Below the pieces are notes generated by a model, which did not search any database, was not told where the DNA came from, and saw only the letters and a program-made list of their open reading frames with translations. The position numbers and the translations under genes are program-made. Below, one piece after another: positions 52,416 to 61,065 of a stretch of DNA of 64,000 nt (its first letter is position 1; each line of letters starts with the position of its first letter). Origin of the DNA: SAR202 cluster bacterium. GTDB lineage: Bacteria > Chloroflexota > Dehalococcoidia > Lucifugimonadales > Lucifugimonadaceae. The stretch lies in NCBI GenBank assembly GCA_016872495.1, contig VGZT01000001.1, positions 124,001-188,000 of the forward strand, given 5' to 3'.

Positions 52416-52432
52416 TCGATAACTCGATGGAC

Positions 52433-53554
52433 TTAAGGGGCGACGACGGCGCGTGTGACCTTGGAGCCGCCGCTCCGACCCACCCACTCGGCTGTTCTGA
52501 ACGCCTCGTCGATCCTGTCCAGGGGGAAAGTGTGCGAGACGACGTCGGCGATCGCGTACTTGCCCTTGGCCCGCTGCATGAAATCGATCCCGGCTTTCAC
52601 GATCCAGGGATCGTAGTGCTGGATTCCGAAGAAGCGGACCTGGTTCGCGACCAGGCCCTGCACGTCGAGCGAGGCCATGCTGTTGGGCGAGATGTGACCT
52701 ACCTCAAGGTATGTCCCGCGCATCCGTAGCATCTTCACACCCTCTTCGACGACCGCCGGGAACCCGACGACCTCAACCACGATATCGGCGCCGATGCCTT
52801 GGGTGAGCTCCATGACGCGATCGATGCGCGACCTGGGGGTCGGGAACTGTCCGATGTCGATGGCGTGAGTGGCGCCCGAGCGCATGGCAAGATCGAGCCT
52901 TGGCTTCTGGCCGTCGATCGCGATGACCATCTCAGCGCCCATGTCCCTGGCCACCGCGCAGGCGTTCACACCGAGCCCGCCTGCGCCCTGGATGACGACC
53001 CGGTCGCCGAACCTGACGCGCCCAACGTGCAGGGCGTCGATCACCTGGGCCAGCGCGCAGTTGATGGGCGCCGCCGCCTCGTCGCTCAGGTCGTCGGGGA
53101 GCTTGAAGATGAAATGGGGCGTGCGGAGGTAGTAGTACTGTGCGAAGCCCCCGTTGCACACGTTCCATTCGCTGAGGGGCTTGCGCCCCCCCCGGAACTT
53201 GCACGCGCCCATTTCTCCCCTGATGCAGTTGTAGCAGGACATGCACGGGAAGAAGTACGGGAACACGACCCGGTCGCCTTCCTTGAGCGGACGTCGCAGC
53301 GAGTCGGTCTTTACGCCCTTGCCAAGCGCGGCGACCTCGCCCATCATCTCGTGCCCGAAGACGAACGGCTCGCGGGGAGGGTCCGACTCCTTCAGGCCGT
53401 CGCCACGCCAGACGTGGAGGTCGGAGCCGCAGACGCTGGTGCGCCGGACACGGATGCTGATCGCGTCGGTGTCCGGGTCGGGCACCGGCAACTCTCGCAT
53501 CTCCCATTTCTTGCCGGCATCGTGCCAGACCGCGGATATGCCTGACTTTGCCAT
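52433..53554 (-). CDS. Zinc-dependent alcohol/polyol dehydrogenase
   Basis: 373-residue medium-chain dehydrogenase. Catalytic zinc ligands in SVCGSDLHVW and FGHEMMGEV, structural zinc from the four cysteines in CMSCYNCIRGEMGAC, cofactor motif VIQGAGGLGVNACAVA. The VGHISPN and AIDIGQF segments are typical of threonine/sorbitol-type dehydrogenases. Operon context suggests oxidation of a C2-C6 polyol or hydroxyacid. The start is 17 bp upstream of glcD; the HpcH aldolase gene precedes it by 82 bp. Confidence 0.92.
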   Translation of the reverse strand: MAKSGISAVWHDAGKKWEMRELPVPDPDTDAISIRVRRTSVCGSDLHVWRGDGLKESDPPREPFVFGHEMMGEVAALGKGVKTDSLRRPLKEGDRVVFPYFFPCMSCYNCIRGEMGACKFRGGRKPLSEWNVCNGGFAQYYYLRTPHFIFKLPDDLSDEAAAPINCALAQVIDALHVGRVRFGDRVVIQGAGGLGVNACAVARDMGAEMVIAIDGQKPRLDLAMRSGATHAIDIGQFPTPRSRIDRVMELTQGIGADIVVEVVGFPAVVEEGVKMLRMRGTYLEVGHISPNSMASLDVQGLVANQVRFFGIQHYDPWIVKAGIDFMQRAKGKYAIADVVSHTFPLDRIDEAFRTAEWVGRSGGSKVTRAVVAP

Positions 53555-53603
53555 TCTCGTGTTTCCTCCGCGCCGCCCGGTCGTTGCGGGGGGGGCGCGC
53601 TGG

Positions 53604-53628
53604 GGACCCGATCCTGAGATCGGAGTCC
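53604..53628 (-). terminator. Hairpin between the aldolase and ADH genes
   Basis: On the minus strand CCGATC-TCAG-GATCGG forms a 6-bp core stem (53610-53622 region) extended by a wobble, one bulge and three more pairs. No T tract follows. It might attenuate or process the operon transcript between the first and second genes. Confidence 0.3.
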
Positions 53629-53636
53629 GGGGTTTC

Positions 53637-54386
53637 CTACTTACGACCTTTGCGTGGGGCCGCCTTGCGATCGGCCAGGATCTTCTGGCCGCCCTCGATC
53701 AGTATGGTCTGGATCCACTCCGAGCGCATGCAGTCGCCGCCGACCAACCGCCCGGCCCGGCGGATGCGGTCGTGGATGTCTTGCATCGCCGCGGTCACCT
53801 TCGGGTGCTCCGGCTCGCCCGGGAAACCAAGCGACTGCGCGAAGTCGTTCGGGCCGATGCCAAAGTAGTCGATGCCGGGCACCGACAGGATACCGTCCAG
53901 CTCCTTGATCACCGCCCGGTCTTCAAGGAGCGCGCCGACCACCATGTTGTCGTTGCGGTCCTGATAGTACTTCTTGCGGTCAGGCAGCGCCGCTGCGTAG
54001 TTGTAGTCGCTGCCGCGGTTGCCGCCGAACGAGCGCTCTCCCTGCGGTCCAAAGAGGCAGGCCTTGACCAGCTGCTCGGCATCCTTTTTGGTGGCGATGT
54101 GCGGCCCCATTATTCCCATGACGCCGCGGTCAAGGTAGCGCAGGATGGTGGACGACCCGATGTCGGGGACTCGGGCGATCGGCGTCACGCCCACCCCCTC
54201 CGCCGTCCGGCAGAGCTCCTCAATCTGGTCGAGCCCGAAGGGGCCGTGCTCGCCATCGATCCAGACGAAGTCGAAGTCGAGATAACCGAGGATCTCGATT
54301 ACCCAGGGCGATGGGAAGATCAGGTTGTACCCGTAGGCGATGCGCCCCTCGCGCAGCGCGGCCTTCAGGCGATTGGGCCGTTTCAA
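53637..54386 (-). CDS. HpcH/HpaI family aldolase
   Basis: 249 residues, class II aldolase that cleaves 2-keto-3-deoxy or related acids to pyruvate (or accepts glyoxylate). WIDGEHGPFG (residues ~42-51), MGIMGPHI, and the C-terminal IDYFGIGPNDFAQSLG are the family motifs, carrying the metal glutamate/aspartate ligands. TTG start behind AAGGAG, spacing six. It is the first gene of the glycolate operon and the natural partner of a sugar-acid dehydratase. C-terminal tail ends in a basic KAAPRKGRK stretch. Confidence 0.9.
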   Translation of the reverse strand: MKRPNRLKAALREGRIAYGYNLIFPSPWVIEILGYLDFDFVWIDGEHGPFGLDQIEELCRTAEGVGVTPIARVPDIGSSTILRYLDRGVMGIMGPHIATKKDAEQLVKACLFGPQGERSFGGNRGSDYNYAAALPDRKKYYQDRNDNMVVGALLEDRAVIKELDGILSVPGIDYFGIGPNDFAQSLGFPGEPEHPKVTAAMQDIHDRIRRAGRLVGGDCMRSEWIQTILIEGGQKILADRKAAPRKGRK

Positions 54387-54516
54387 CCAGGGCTCCTTGG
54401 TAGGTGGCGGCTAGTGGCAGTCAGGTAGAGATCAGGGCACGGCGGCGCCCGGTACGAACGGCCCGTCCGGCGGGTTCATAAGGTACCTGTGGCATCCACC
54501 GGGCGCAAGGACGCAG

Positions 54517-54542
54517 TACGATGCCGTGCGAACCACGCACGG
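54517..54542 (+). promoter_or_regulatory. -10 candidate and leader hairpin upstream of ggt
   Basis: TACGAT at 54517-54522 could be a -10 box. A perfect 7-bp stem, CCGTGCG (54524-54530) and CGCACGG (54536-54542) with loop AACCA, follows at once and ends six bases before AGGAGG. The rest of the 54387-54565 gap has no gene. Confidence 0.35.
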
Positions 54543-54565
54543 GGCGCCAGGAGGACCGCAACCGC

Positions 54566-56227
54566 ATGCGAATCGTCACCCATAAGCAACCGGCCACCGC
54601 GACCCGGGGAATGGTCGTCACGAACCACCCGCTGGGCTCCGCGGCAGGGATCGAGATGCTGGCCATGGGAGGCAATGCAGTCGATGCGGCGATCGCATCA
54701 CTGTTTGCCCTGAGCGTCGTCGAGCCCGCGATGGTCGGGCCCTTCGGCGCGGGATTCATGAACATCCGGTTGCGAGACGGGACGTACGCGGTCGTCGATA
54801 ACTATTCGGTGGCCCCGTCAGGGGCGGCACCGGATATGTACCGGACCGTTTCGGATGCCTGGCCCGATTACATGGAAGTCGAGGGCCACGAGAACCGGAT
54901 CGGATACCGTGCCGTGAGTGTCCCGGGCAACTTGAAAGCGTGGTGCGAGGCGCTTGCCGCATGGGGGACGCTCGACCTGGGCACCGTGATGCGTCCTGCG
55001 ATCGGCTACGCGCAATTCGGCTTCCCCGTGACCCGCTTCCTGTCCGACACGATCGATGCCAACGCCGAGGCGCTCGGCAGGTTCCCCGGCAGCGCCCGCA
55101 TGCTTCTGCGCAACGGCCGCGCGCCGGCGCCGGGCGAGCGGCTCGTCAGGTCGGAGTATGCGGAGTCATTGAAGGCCATCGCCGCATACGGACCTTCGGT
55201 GCTTTACGACGGCCCGCTCGGCCAGGCGATCGTGGACGACATCCGGAAGAACGGCGGCCTGATAACGATGGACGACCTCCGGGCATACCGCACCTCAACG
55301 CGCCCACCGCTGCGCGGGGCCTATCGCGGGCTGAGCGTCATAGTCCCGCCGCCAGCCTCGTCTGGTGGCACCCATGTGCTGCAGATGCTGAATCTCCTCA
55401 CCGGTTTCGACGTGCGTGGCATGGGCTTCGGCACCGTCGACGGTATCCACCTGCTGGCGGAGTGCATGGACGTCGCCTTCGCCGACCGCTTCAAATACAT
55501 GGGCGACCCTGCGACCGTTGCGATGCCGATCGAGTGGCTCACCTCCGCCGGTTATGCCGAAGAGCGCAGGCGCGACATCCGGATGGAGCGGGCGAGCCAA
55601 ATGGCGGCTGGCGTACAACGCACCAGGGAGTCGTCGAACACGACCCATCTGACCACCGCCGATTCCCTTGGCAACGTAGCCTGCGTGACCCAGACCATCA
55701 ACGAGGCGTTCGGGTCGCGGGTCACGGTGCCGGGGACCGGGATGCTCTTGAACAACAACATGCAGATGTTTGACCCCCACCCCGGTCATCCCAACTCGAT
55801 CGCGCCTGGTCGACGGCAGACCAGCAGCATGTGCCCGACGATCCTGGAGCGAAACAACAGGCCATTCCTGGCCCTCGGTACTCCCGGCGGGCTGCGGATC
55901 TTCCCATCGGTCCTCCAGGCAATCGTGAACGTGGTCGATCACGGCATGACCCTCCAGGAGGCCGTGGAGGCGCCACGCGTCTGGACGCAGGGGCAGGCGC
56001 TTGAAGTGGAAGAAGCTATCCCGGTTGCCGTCCGGGAAGGCCTGGTTGCCCGCGGCCATGAAGTGGTCCCAGTGCTGCGCGTCGCGGGTGGAATGAACGG
56101 GATCACGTTCGACTCCGAAACCGGAGTCATGACCGGGGCCGCTTGCTGGCGGGCCGACGGCGCCCCGATCGGGATCTCGGGTGGTGATGCTCGCCCCGGG
56201 GCCCACTTCGGCATGAGCGCGCGATGA
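54566..56227 (+). CDS. ggt: Gamma-glutamyltransferase family protein
   Basis: Ntn-hydrolase that self-cleaves and removes or transfers gamma-glutamyl groups from glutathione-like peptides. 553 residues from ATG 54566 (AGGAGG 11 bases upstream). GMVVTNHPLGSAAGIEMLA, GGNAVDAAIAS, and GPFGAGFM in the large subunit; the autocatalytic threonine is T359 in SSNTTHLTTAD, and PPASSGGTH precedes it by ~100 residues. No signal peptide, so likely cytoplasmic, unlike periplasmic E. coli Ggt. Stop overlaps the next gene by four bases (ATGA). Confidence 0.9.
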   Translation: MRIVTHKQPATATRGMVVTNHPLGSAAGIEMLAMGGNAVDAAIASLFALSVVEPAMVGPFGAGFMNIRLRDGTYAVVDNYSVAPSGAAPDMYRTVSDAWPDYMEVEGHENRIGYRAVSVPGNLKAWCEALAAWGTLDLGTVMRPAIGYAQFGFPVTRFLSDTIDANAEALGRFPGSARMLLRNGRAPAPGERLVRSEYAESLKAIAAYGPSVLYDGPLGQAIVDDIRKNGGLITMDDLRAYRTSTRPPLRGAYRGLSVIVPPPASSGGTHVLQMLNLLTGFDVRGMGFGTVDGIHLLAECMDVAFADRFKYMGDPATVAMPIEWLTSAGYAEERRRDIRMERASQMAAGVQRTRESSNTTHLTTADSLGNVACVTQTINEAFGSRVTVPGTGMLLNNNMQMFDPHPGHPNSIAPGRRQTSSMCPTILERNNRPFLALGTPGGLRIFPSVLQAIVNVVDHGMTLQEAVEAPRVWTQGQALEVEEAIPVAVREGLVARGHEVVPVLRVAGGMNGITFDSETGVMTGAACWRADGAPIGISGGDARPGAHFGMSAR

Positions 56228-57321
56228 GTGAAGCCCGGGCCTTCTCATTTCGTTGTATTCGCTGCGGTGCCGGCGCGCCGGCGTCGGTGTTCAACCTGTT
56301 CTCCAAGTGCTGCCAGCTGCCGTTCGAGATCGAATATCGTGACCCCGCGGCCGCCGCTTCGCCACGACTTCCGCTGAACAGGGGCCACGTCAGCGTTTCG
56401 CTCGGGGAGGGGAACACTCCCGTCATCGAGTTGAAAAAGATCGGCGCCTTGCTCGGATTAGGGAAACTCTGGGCCAAGCTCGAATACCAGGCGCCCACCG
56501 GGTCGTTCAAGGACAGAGGCAGTGCGGTACTCGTCTCGGCGGCGGTCGAAGCCGGCGTCCGGGAGTTTGTCGAAGACTCGTCCGGTAATGCCGGGGCATC
56601 GCTGTCGGCATATGCAGCGGCCGCGGGCCTGAAGGCCCACGTCTTTGTGCCCGCCTCGGCTGCACGCGGCAAGCTCGACCAGATTGCCGTCTTCGGTGCG
56701 ACGCTTCACCCGGTCGAAGGCCCGCGCCAGGCCGCCACCGATGCAGCTCGCAGGTTCGCCGAGGCAGAGCGTCTTCCATATCTTTCGCACAACCTGAGTC
56801 CCTACTTCGGCGAGGGCATGAAGGGGTTTGCCTTCGAGATCGCCGAGCTTCCCGGACCCATCGACCAGATCCTGTTTCCGGTGGGCAATGGCTCGTTGCT
56901 GGTGGGTGCGGCGCGTGGTTTCGGGGAGCTCACTGAGGCCGGTAAGCTGGCGCGCATTCCGCAATTGCACGCGGTCCAAGCGGAAGGGGTGCGGCCGCTG
57001 CTGGCGTTGCTGCTTGGTGGGCCTGCAGCCGAGATCCGTCCGACCGTGGCCAGTGGCATCGCCGTCTCGAATCCACCGAGGGCTTCGCAGGTGGTGGCGG
57101 CCGTCCGGCGCACGGGGGGCACCGGGGTCGCGGTCGCCGACGGCGCGATCCTCGAATGGCGCCGACGCCTGGCCGCCACCGAGGGCATTTTCTGCGAGGC
57201 GACGTCCGCGGCCGCGCTGGCTGGCCTTGAGCAGCTGGTCCGCAACGGGCACATCGGCCCTTCTGACCGCGTGCTGCTGCCGATCACGGGCTCGGGTCTC
57301 AAGGAACCGCTCGGCGGGTAA
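56224..57321 (+). CDS. Threonine-synthase-like PLP enzyme
   Basis: 365 residues of the fold-type II PLP family. Cysteines C11, C14, C29 and C30 suggest a small N-terminal zinc ribbon, typical of threonine synthase. The PLP lysine is K96 in PTGSFKDRGS; EDSSGNAGASLSAYAAAAGL follows (SSGNAG contact loop), and a glycine-rich PVGNGSLLVGAARGF holds the cofactor phosphate. It could be threonine synthase or a relative that deaminates or eliminates; no hom or thrB is nearby. Translationally coupled to ggt. Confidence 0.8.
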   Translation: MSEARAFSFRCIRCGAGAPASVFNLFSKCCQLPFEIEYRDPAAAASPRLPLNRGHVSVSLGEGNTPVIELKKIGALLGLGKLWAKLEYQAPTGSFKDRGSAVLVSAAVEAGVREFVEDSSGNAGASLSAYAAAAGLKAHVFVPASAARGKLDQIAVFGATLHPVEGPRQAATDAARRFAEAERLPYLSHNLSPYFGEGMKGFAFEIAELPGPIDQILFPVGNGSLLVGAARGFGELTEAGKLARIPQLHAVQAEGVRPLLALLLGGPAAEIRPTVASGIAVSNPPRASQVVAAVRRTGGTGVAVADGAILEWRRRLAATEGIFCEATSAAALAGLEQLVRNGHIGPSDRVLLPITGSGLKEPLGG

Positions 57322-57360
57322 CGCCGCAGTACTGGCACGGTAAGGACAACACCAACAAGA

Positions 57361-57394
57361 TCCGCGCCCACCGCATTGTCGGGGCGGGTGCGGA
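57361..57394 (+). terminator. Weak hairpin after the threonine-synthase-like gene
   Basis: A 12-pair stem with one G-T wobble and one A-C mismatch and a ~10-base loop, 39 bases after the stop. No T run follows; a candidate for termination only. Confidence 0.25.
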
Positions 57395-57508
57395 ACCTTG
57401 GATTGGGCCTGTGGCGGTAGTGCCTGTCCGTCCAATGGCACGTTGCGGCCTTTTTCCCGCGCGGGGCGCAAGACGGGACGAAGAGCTGGAGCACGCGCCT
57501 GCTGCGAA

Positions 57509-57598
57509 GCCGCCACGGAGGGGGCGATCTCAGTTGGAAGCGCGCCTGGCGTGGGATCGAAGTTTGCATTCTGGATCCCGAACGGAGGCGGTGTCTAA
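57509..57598 (+). pseudogene. Possible histidine-kinase C-terminal remnant
   Basis: A short frame ending with AISVGSAPGVGSKFAFWIP just before TAA. This is the pattern of the last strand-loop-strand of a sensor kinase ATPase domain (usually GG-x-I-x-V-E-S-x-PG-x-GS-x-F-x-F-x-LP). The upstream sequence in this frame is not kinase-like and in the neighbouring frame hits a TAG at 57418, so if real it is a frameshifted fragment. Confidence 0.35.
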
Positions 57599-57927
57599 CC
57601 AGGCGCGAAGGCAGGGATCGCGCCGCAGGCCGTGCGTGTGCGGATGTCGGCAAACAGCAGGTGGACGCTGCTCACCGTATTGCCGGTAGTGATCTGGGCA
57701 TGCGGCTTTTCGATAGTGGTGATCTACGTACCAGGGACGACGCTCTGCAGCTGATCGGTGATGGTGCCGATCTCGTGGCAGGTTCCCGAATGCACGTGCA
57801 CAGGCTGAGCCGCGGCCATCGATGGCGCAACCCTGGCATGAACCTTGTTCGAACCGCCATGGGCGGTCAGGGTCGCCGCGCCGGCCTGGCAGGTGCCAGC
57901 GGGCTCCGACAGGTGGATCCTGATGAG
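57595..57927 (-). pseudogene. Decayed gene for a secreted HVHSGTC-type protein (internal stop, no start)
   Basis: The minus strand reads a coherent protein from 57927: LSEPAGTCQAGAATLTAHGG, then AQPVHVHSGTCHEIGTI, QLQSVVPGT, a TAG at 57724-57726, and the same frame resumes with TTIEKPHAQITTGNTVSSVH and ACGAIP to a TAG at 57595. This strand-by-strand pattern (xHIHxGTC, then V-x-N-VVxG-x-S-x-T-x-V, then CGxI) matches small exported proteins common in Actinobacteria and Chloroflexota, which normally begin with a signal peptide. Here there is a TGA just before the first codons and no signal peptide, so the gene is both truncated and interrupted. Confidence 0.7.
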
Positions 57928-57988
57928 TCACCGACCCCGGGCTAACGCATGGCCATCTGCCTGTACGAAGTTCGAGTGTCGACGGATC

Positions 57989-59179
57989 CTAGCTTCGCGC
58001 CGTCGCCTCTGCAAAAGCACCTTCGAACCCGGCGATCGCTCCTTCCAGGGTCCGGTCGTCAACGCAGTATGACAAGCGGAAGTAGCCCGGGGCGCCGAAT
58101 CCGGTTCCCGGTACGACGAGCACCAGCCTGGATTGCAGCAGCGCGACGAACGCGCGGTCGTCCGGCAACGGCGAGCGCGGGAACATGTAGAAGGCGCCAT
58201 CCGGTTTCACGATCTCGTAGCCGATGCGCGTGAGTTCGGAGTAGAGGAAGTCTCGCTTTTTTCGATAGGCGTCGATGTCCACGGTCGCCCTCTGGATCCG
58301 CGCCACGATACGTTGCGCTATAGCAGGTGCATTCACGAAACCCAGGGTCCGGTTGGCGAAGGTCGCGGCGTCGATAAGGTCGGCCCTGGCCGGGTCGGCC
58401 GGGTTGGCCGCGATGTAGCCGATACGCTCGCCCGCCAGGCCGAGGTCCTTCGAATGGGAAGTGGCTACGACCGTGCGGACGTGGTGCGGATAGACGAACG
58501 GGTAGCTGACGCCGGAGTAGATCAGCTTGCGGTACGGCTCGTCGCTGATGAGGTAGATCTCGGTGGCAAGGCGACGTTCGGCGTCAAGCACGACCTGGCC
58601 GATCTTCGCCAGGGTTTCCTTGCTGTAGATCACACCGGTCGGATTGTTGGGCGAATTCACGATCACCGCCCGCGTGCGGCCCGTGATTGCCGAAGCTATG
58701 GATGCGGGGTCTGGCTGGAAGCCCTTGTCCGACCCTGCAACCTTCACCTGTCCGCCCTGGTTGTCGACGTAGAAGACGTACTCCGGGAAGTAGGGCGCGA
58801 TCACGACGACCTCGTCGCCCGGATCGAGCAGCGCCTTGAGGATCACGTTCATGGCGCCACCCGCGCCGCAGGTCATAATCACTTCGGAGGGTGTGAACGG
58901 GATCCCTGACTCCTCACGCAGGGCGGCGGCAACCGCAGCCCGCGTCTCGGGGAATCCACCGTTCGGCATATACCGATGGGTGCCCGGCGTCTCGTCCCGG
59001 GCGATGCGCAACAGTTCAGTCCTGAATTCGGAAGGGGGTTCGAGGACCGGGTTGCCGAGCGACAGGTCGAACACGCGGTCCGCACCATGCTGCCGCTTGA
59101 GCAGGATCCCTTCCTCGAACATCCGGCGGATCCAGGAGCCCTGGGCGATCTGCGAGCGGATCTTTTTAGATATCGCCAA
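57989..59179 (-). CDS. PLP-dependent aminotransferase (aspartate-aminotransferase family)
   Basis: 396 residues, fold type I subgroup Igamma-like. LSLGNPVLEPPSEF, HRYMPNGGFPETRAAV, VNSPNNPTGVIYS, SDEPYRKLIYSG and the PLP lysine in ATSHSKDLGLAGERIGY (about residue 245), with substrate arginine in YFRLSYC near the end. TTG start with GGAGG six bases upstream. It follows the RDD gene by 15 bases on the same strand. Substrate unclear; aspartate or a small aliphatic amino acid. Confidence 0.9.
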   Translation of the reverse strand: MAISKKIRSQIAQGSWIRRMFEEGILLKRQHGADRVFDLSLGNPVLEPPSEFRTELLRIARDETPGTHRYMPNGGFPETRAAVAAALREESGIPFTPSEVIMTCGAGGAMNVILKALLDPGDEVVVIAPYFPEYVFYVDNQGGQVKVAGSDKGFQPDPASIASAITGRTRAVIVNSPNNPTGVIYSKETLAKIGQVVLDAERRLATEIYLISDEPYRKLIYSGVSYPFVYPHHVRTVVATSHSKDLGLAGERIGYIAANPADPARADLIDAATFANRTLGFVNAPAIAQRIVARIQRATVDIDAYRKKRDFLYSELTRIGYEIVKPDGAFYMFPRSPLPDDRAFVALLQSRLVLVVPGTGFGAPGYFRLSYCVDDRTLEGAIAGFEGAFAEATARS

Positions 59180-59194
59180 GCGAGGCCTCCGAGC

Positions 59195-59740
59195 TCATTT
59201 GCGCTCGTCACGGTTTTCGCGACGCAGGATTCTTCCCAGCATTCCCGGCACGCCGGCGTCCGATTTCTTGACTACGTAGGTGCCGGCGATCTTGTCGTGC
59301 AGTCCCTGGCGGTCGTGGTCGTACAGGATCCAGGCGAAACCGATGCCGAGCGTCACCACTGATACGAACTTGCCTAGCATCTCGCGCGGGATCGCCAGCG
59401 GGAGCCCCGGCACGCGCCCCTCCCGGTCGACGACGATTATCCCGGCCGCGAACTTGCCGGCGGTCTGGCCGAGGATCCCGGTTGTGACAATGAAGTAGCC
59501 GAAGAAGATAAAGATGTCCTGGGGCGCGGCGTCCGCCGCTGCAACCCGGCCGCTGGTCACCATGTGCAGAGTGATGAACAGGACGATGATTACGCTGAAG
59601 TCGACCGCCGCGGCATATAGCCGCAACAAGGGGCTCGCGTGCTCGAGCGGATAGACTCGGTCCCGACGCCGCACCGAGGTTGGCGCGTCAGCAGGCGGGC
59701 GCGGGCCGGTACGGTTTCTTCGTTTCCTGCGGTTCGACAT
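59195..59740 (-). CDS. RDD-domain membrane protein
   Basis: 181 residues from ATG 59740 (no clear ribosome site; ATG 59752 or 59788 are alternatives). A basic N-terminus (SNRRKRRNRTG) precedes LLRLYAAAVDFSVIIVLFITL, the RDD helix 1 with its R-x-D pair, then helices around FIFFGYFIVTTGIL and VTLGIGFAWILYD, the last ending in RQGLHDKIAGTYVV, the RDD C-terminal signature. RDD proteins are predicted transporters or ion exchangers of unknown substrate. Probably co-transcribed with the aminotransferase downstream. Confidence 0.85.
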   Translation of the reverse strand: MSNRRKRRNRTGPRPPADAPTSVRRRDRVYPLEHASPLLRLYAAAVDFSVIIVLFITLHMVTSGRVAAADAAPQDIFIFFGYFIVTTGILGQTAGKFAAGIIVVDREGRVPGLPLAIPREMLGKFVSVVTLGIGFAWILYDHDRQGLHDKIAGTYVVKKSDAGVPGMLGRILRRENRDERK

Positions 59741-59832
59741 GATTAGCGTCATGATAAGGAGTTGGACCGTAGCTATGCACGCCGACACGTGGATATGGAA
59801 GGCTTAGTGGTCGAAGGCCACGGGGAGATTCG

Positions 59833-60594
59833 ATGCGTCTCAAGGACAGGGTGGCGCTGGTCACGGGGGCTGGATCAGGGATAGGGGCGGCAACGGTCGG
59901 GCTGTTCGCGCAAGAGGGCGCCAGGGTCGTGATTTCGGATCGCTCAGTGGAAGCGGCCCGGCAGGTCGCCCGGCAGGTCCGGGACAGTGGCGGTGACGTC
60001 CATGTTGCCATCGGGGACGTTACCAGCAGGGCGGACGCCGAACGCATCGTAGCCGAAACCGTGCGCCACTATGGTGCCCTCGATGTGCTCGTAAACAGCG
60101 CAGGGATCACCGGGCGACAGGTAAGACAGGGAGCCGACTTCGAGGAAGTCTTTGACACGGTGATCGACGTCAACCTGAAGGGCACCTACCTGATGTGCTG
60201 GTTCGCCGTGCCGGAGATGAAAAAACGCGGCAGGGGATCGATCGTGAACCTCTCATCCATAATCGGCCTCGTCGGGCATCCACTGAGCGATGGCTTCAAC
60301 CCGTATCCCGCGTCGAAGGGCGGGGTACTTCAGCTCACGCGCGACCTCGGCATCAACCAGGCAAGGTTCGGCATCCGGACCAACTGCATCTGCCCGGGCT
60401 TCACCCGCACCGCACTGACCAGGGGGATCACCGAGGATCCGAAGCTGCTGGCGACCCTGGAGGGGCTGCACCCAATGGGCAGGCTGGGAGAGCCCGAAGA
60501 GATCGCGAAGGCAGCCCTTTTCCTCGCCTCGGACGACGCGTCGTTCGTTACCGGGGCCTACCTGGCGGTCGACGGCGGCTACACGGCGAGGTAG
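59833..60594 (+). CDS. Short-chain dehydrogenase/reductase
   Basis: 253 residues, classical SDR. TGAGSGIGAATVGLF (cofactor), GDVTSRADAER, VNSAGITG, NLSSIIGLVG (Ser) and the catalytic NPYPASKGGVLQLT with Y-x3-K, then NCICPGFTRTAL and the C-terminal DDASFVTGAYLAVDGG. This is the FabG-like layout. GGGGAG lies six bases before the ATG. The following membrane protein starts three bases after its stop. Confidence 0.92.
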   Translation: MRLKDRVALVTGAGSGIGAATVGLFAQEGARVVISDRSVEAARQVARQVRDSGGDVHVAIGDVTSRADAERIVAETVRHYGALDVLVNSAGITGRQVRQGADFEEVFDTVIDVNLKGTYLMCWFAVPEMKKRGRGSIVNLSSIIGLVGHPLSDGFNPYPASKGGVLQLTRDLGINQARFGIRTNCICPGFTRTALTRGITEDPKLLATLEGLHPMGRLGEPEEIAKAALFLASDDASFVTGAYLAVDGGYTAR

Positions 60595-60597
60595 CGA

Positions 60598-61050
60598 TTG
60601 GCCAAGCCGGCGAGGCCGTTACGGGCGCGTCCCGACTACCTGATCGACCAGGCGATCACGGCGTTCGCGGCCGCCTCGCTCTTGCTGGGCGCGGGAGCTT
60701 TCTTCGAACAGACCGACCGCTGGGCGCTCGGCTTCCGCGGCGTCGTGCCCGAACCCGAGCTGCCCGCCTGGTTCTACAACGGGTGGGCCCTGGGCCTGCT
60801 ATTACTCTCGGCGTGCCTGGGGACCGCAGCGTTCGTCGGCCCGGTCAAGCGCATCGTCCAACGTTTCCGAGGCCTGTTTCAGATCTGGCTTCCCCTGCTA
60901 GCCTGGCTCGGGCTGCTGGCTGGCTGGCTCGGCACTCTGTCCGGCCTTGAGCGTGGGAGCCTGACGTACTCGGCTTTCCTCTGGGTCGGATTCGGATGGA
61001 CGATCGTCCTCGGCGTTCGACTGGCGCTCAGCGCCGTCCGGTCCGACTAG
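60598..61050 (+). CDS. Small four-helix membrane protein, unrecognised
   Basis: 150 residues from TTG 60598, three bases after the SDR stop. Hydrophobic segments at about 14-38, 58-82, 96-118 and 124-147 give four membrane helices with a basic N-terminus (KPARPLRARPDY). No cysteine or histidine pattern, no recognised domain. The close coupling to the SDR suggests joint expression, but no functional link can be drawn from the sequence. The ribosome site would be GGCTACACGGCGAGG within the SDR end. Confidence 0.75.
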   Translation: MAKPARPLRARPDYLIDQAITAFAAASLLLGAGAFFEQTDRWALGFRGVVPEPELPAWFYNGWALGLLLLSACLGTAAFVGPVKRIVQRFRGLFQIWLPLLAWLGLLAGWLGTLSGLERGSLTYSAFLWVGFGWTIVLGVRLALSAVRSD

Positions 61051-61065
61051 CCGGTCGACGCGACC

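Noticed and set aside
57391-57420. NLGLGLW followed by TAG as a histidine-kinase G2 box
   Set aside because: It lies ~30 codons from the kinase-like tail in another frame, where the family needs about ten; too short to trust.
57530-57931. 134-codon minus-strand frame (GTG start) over the graveyard
   Set aside because: It is a different frame from the secreted-protein pattern and reads as Arg/His/Pro-rich nonsense.
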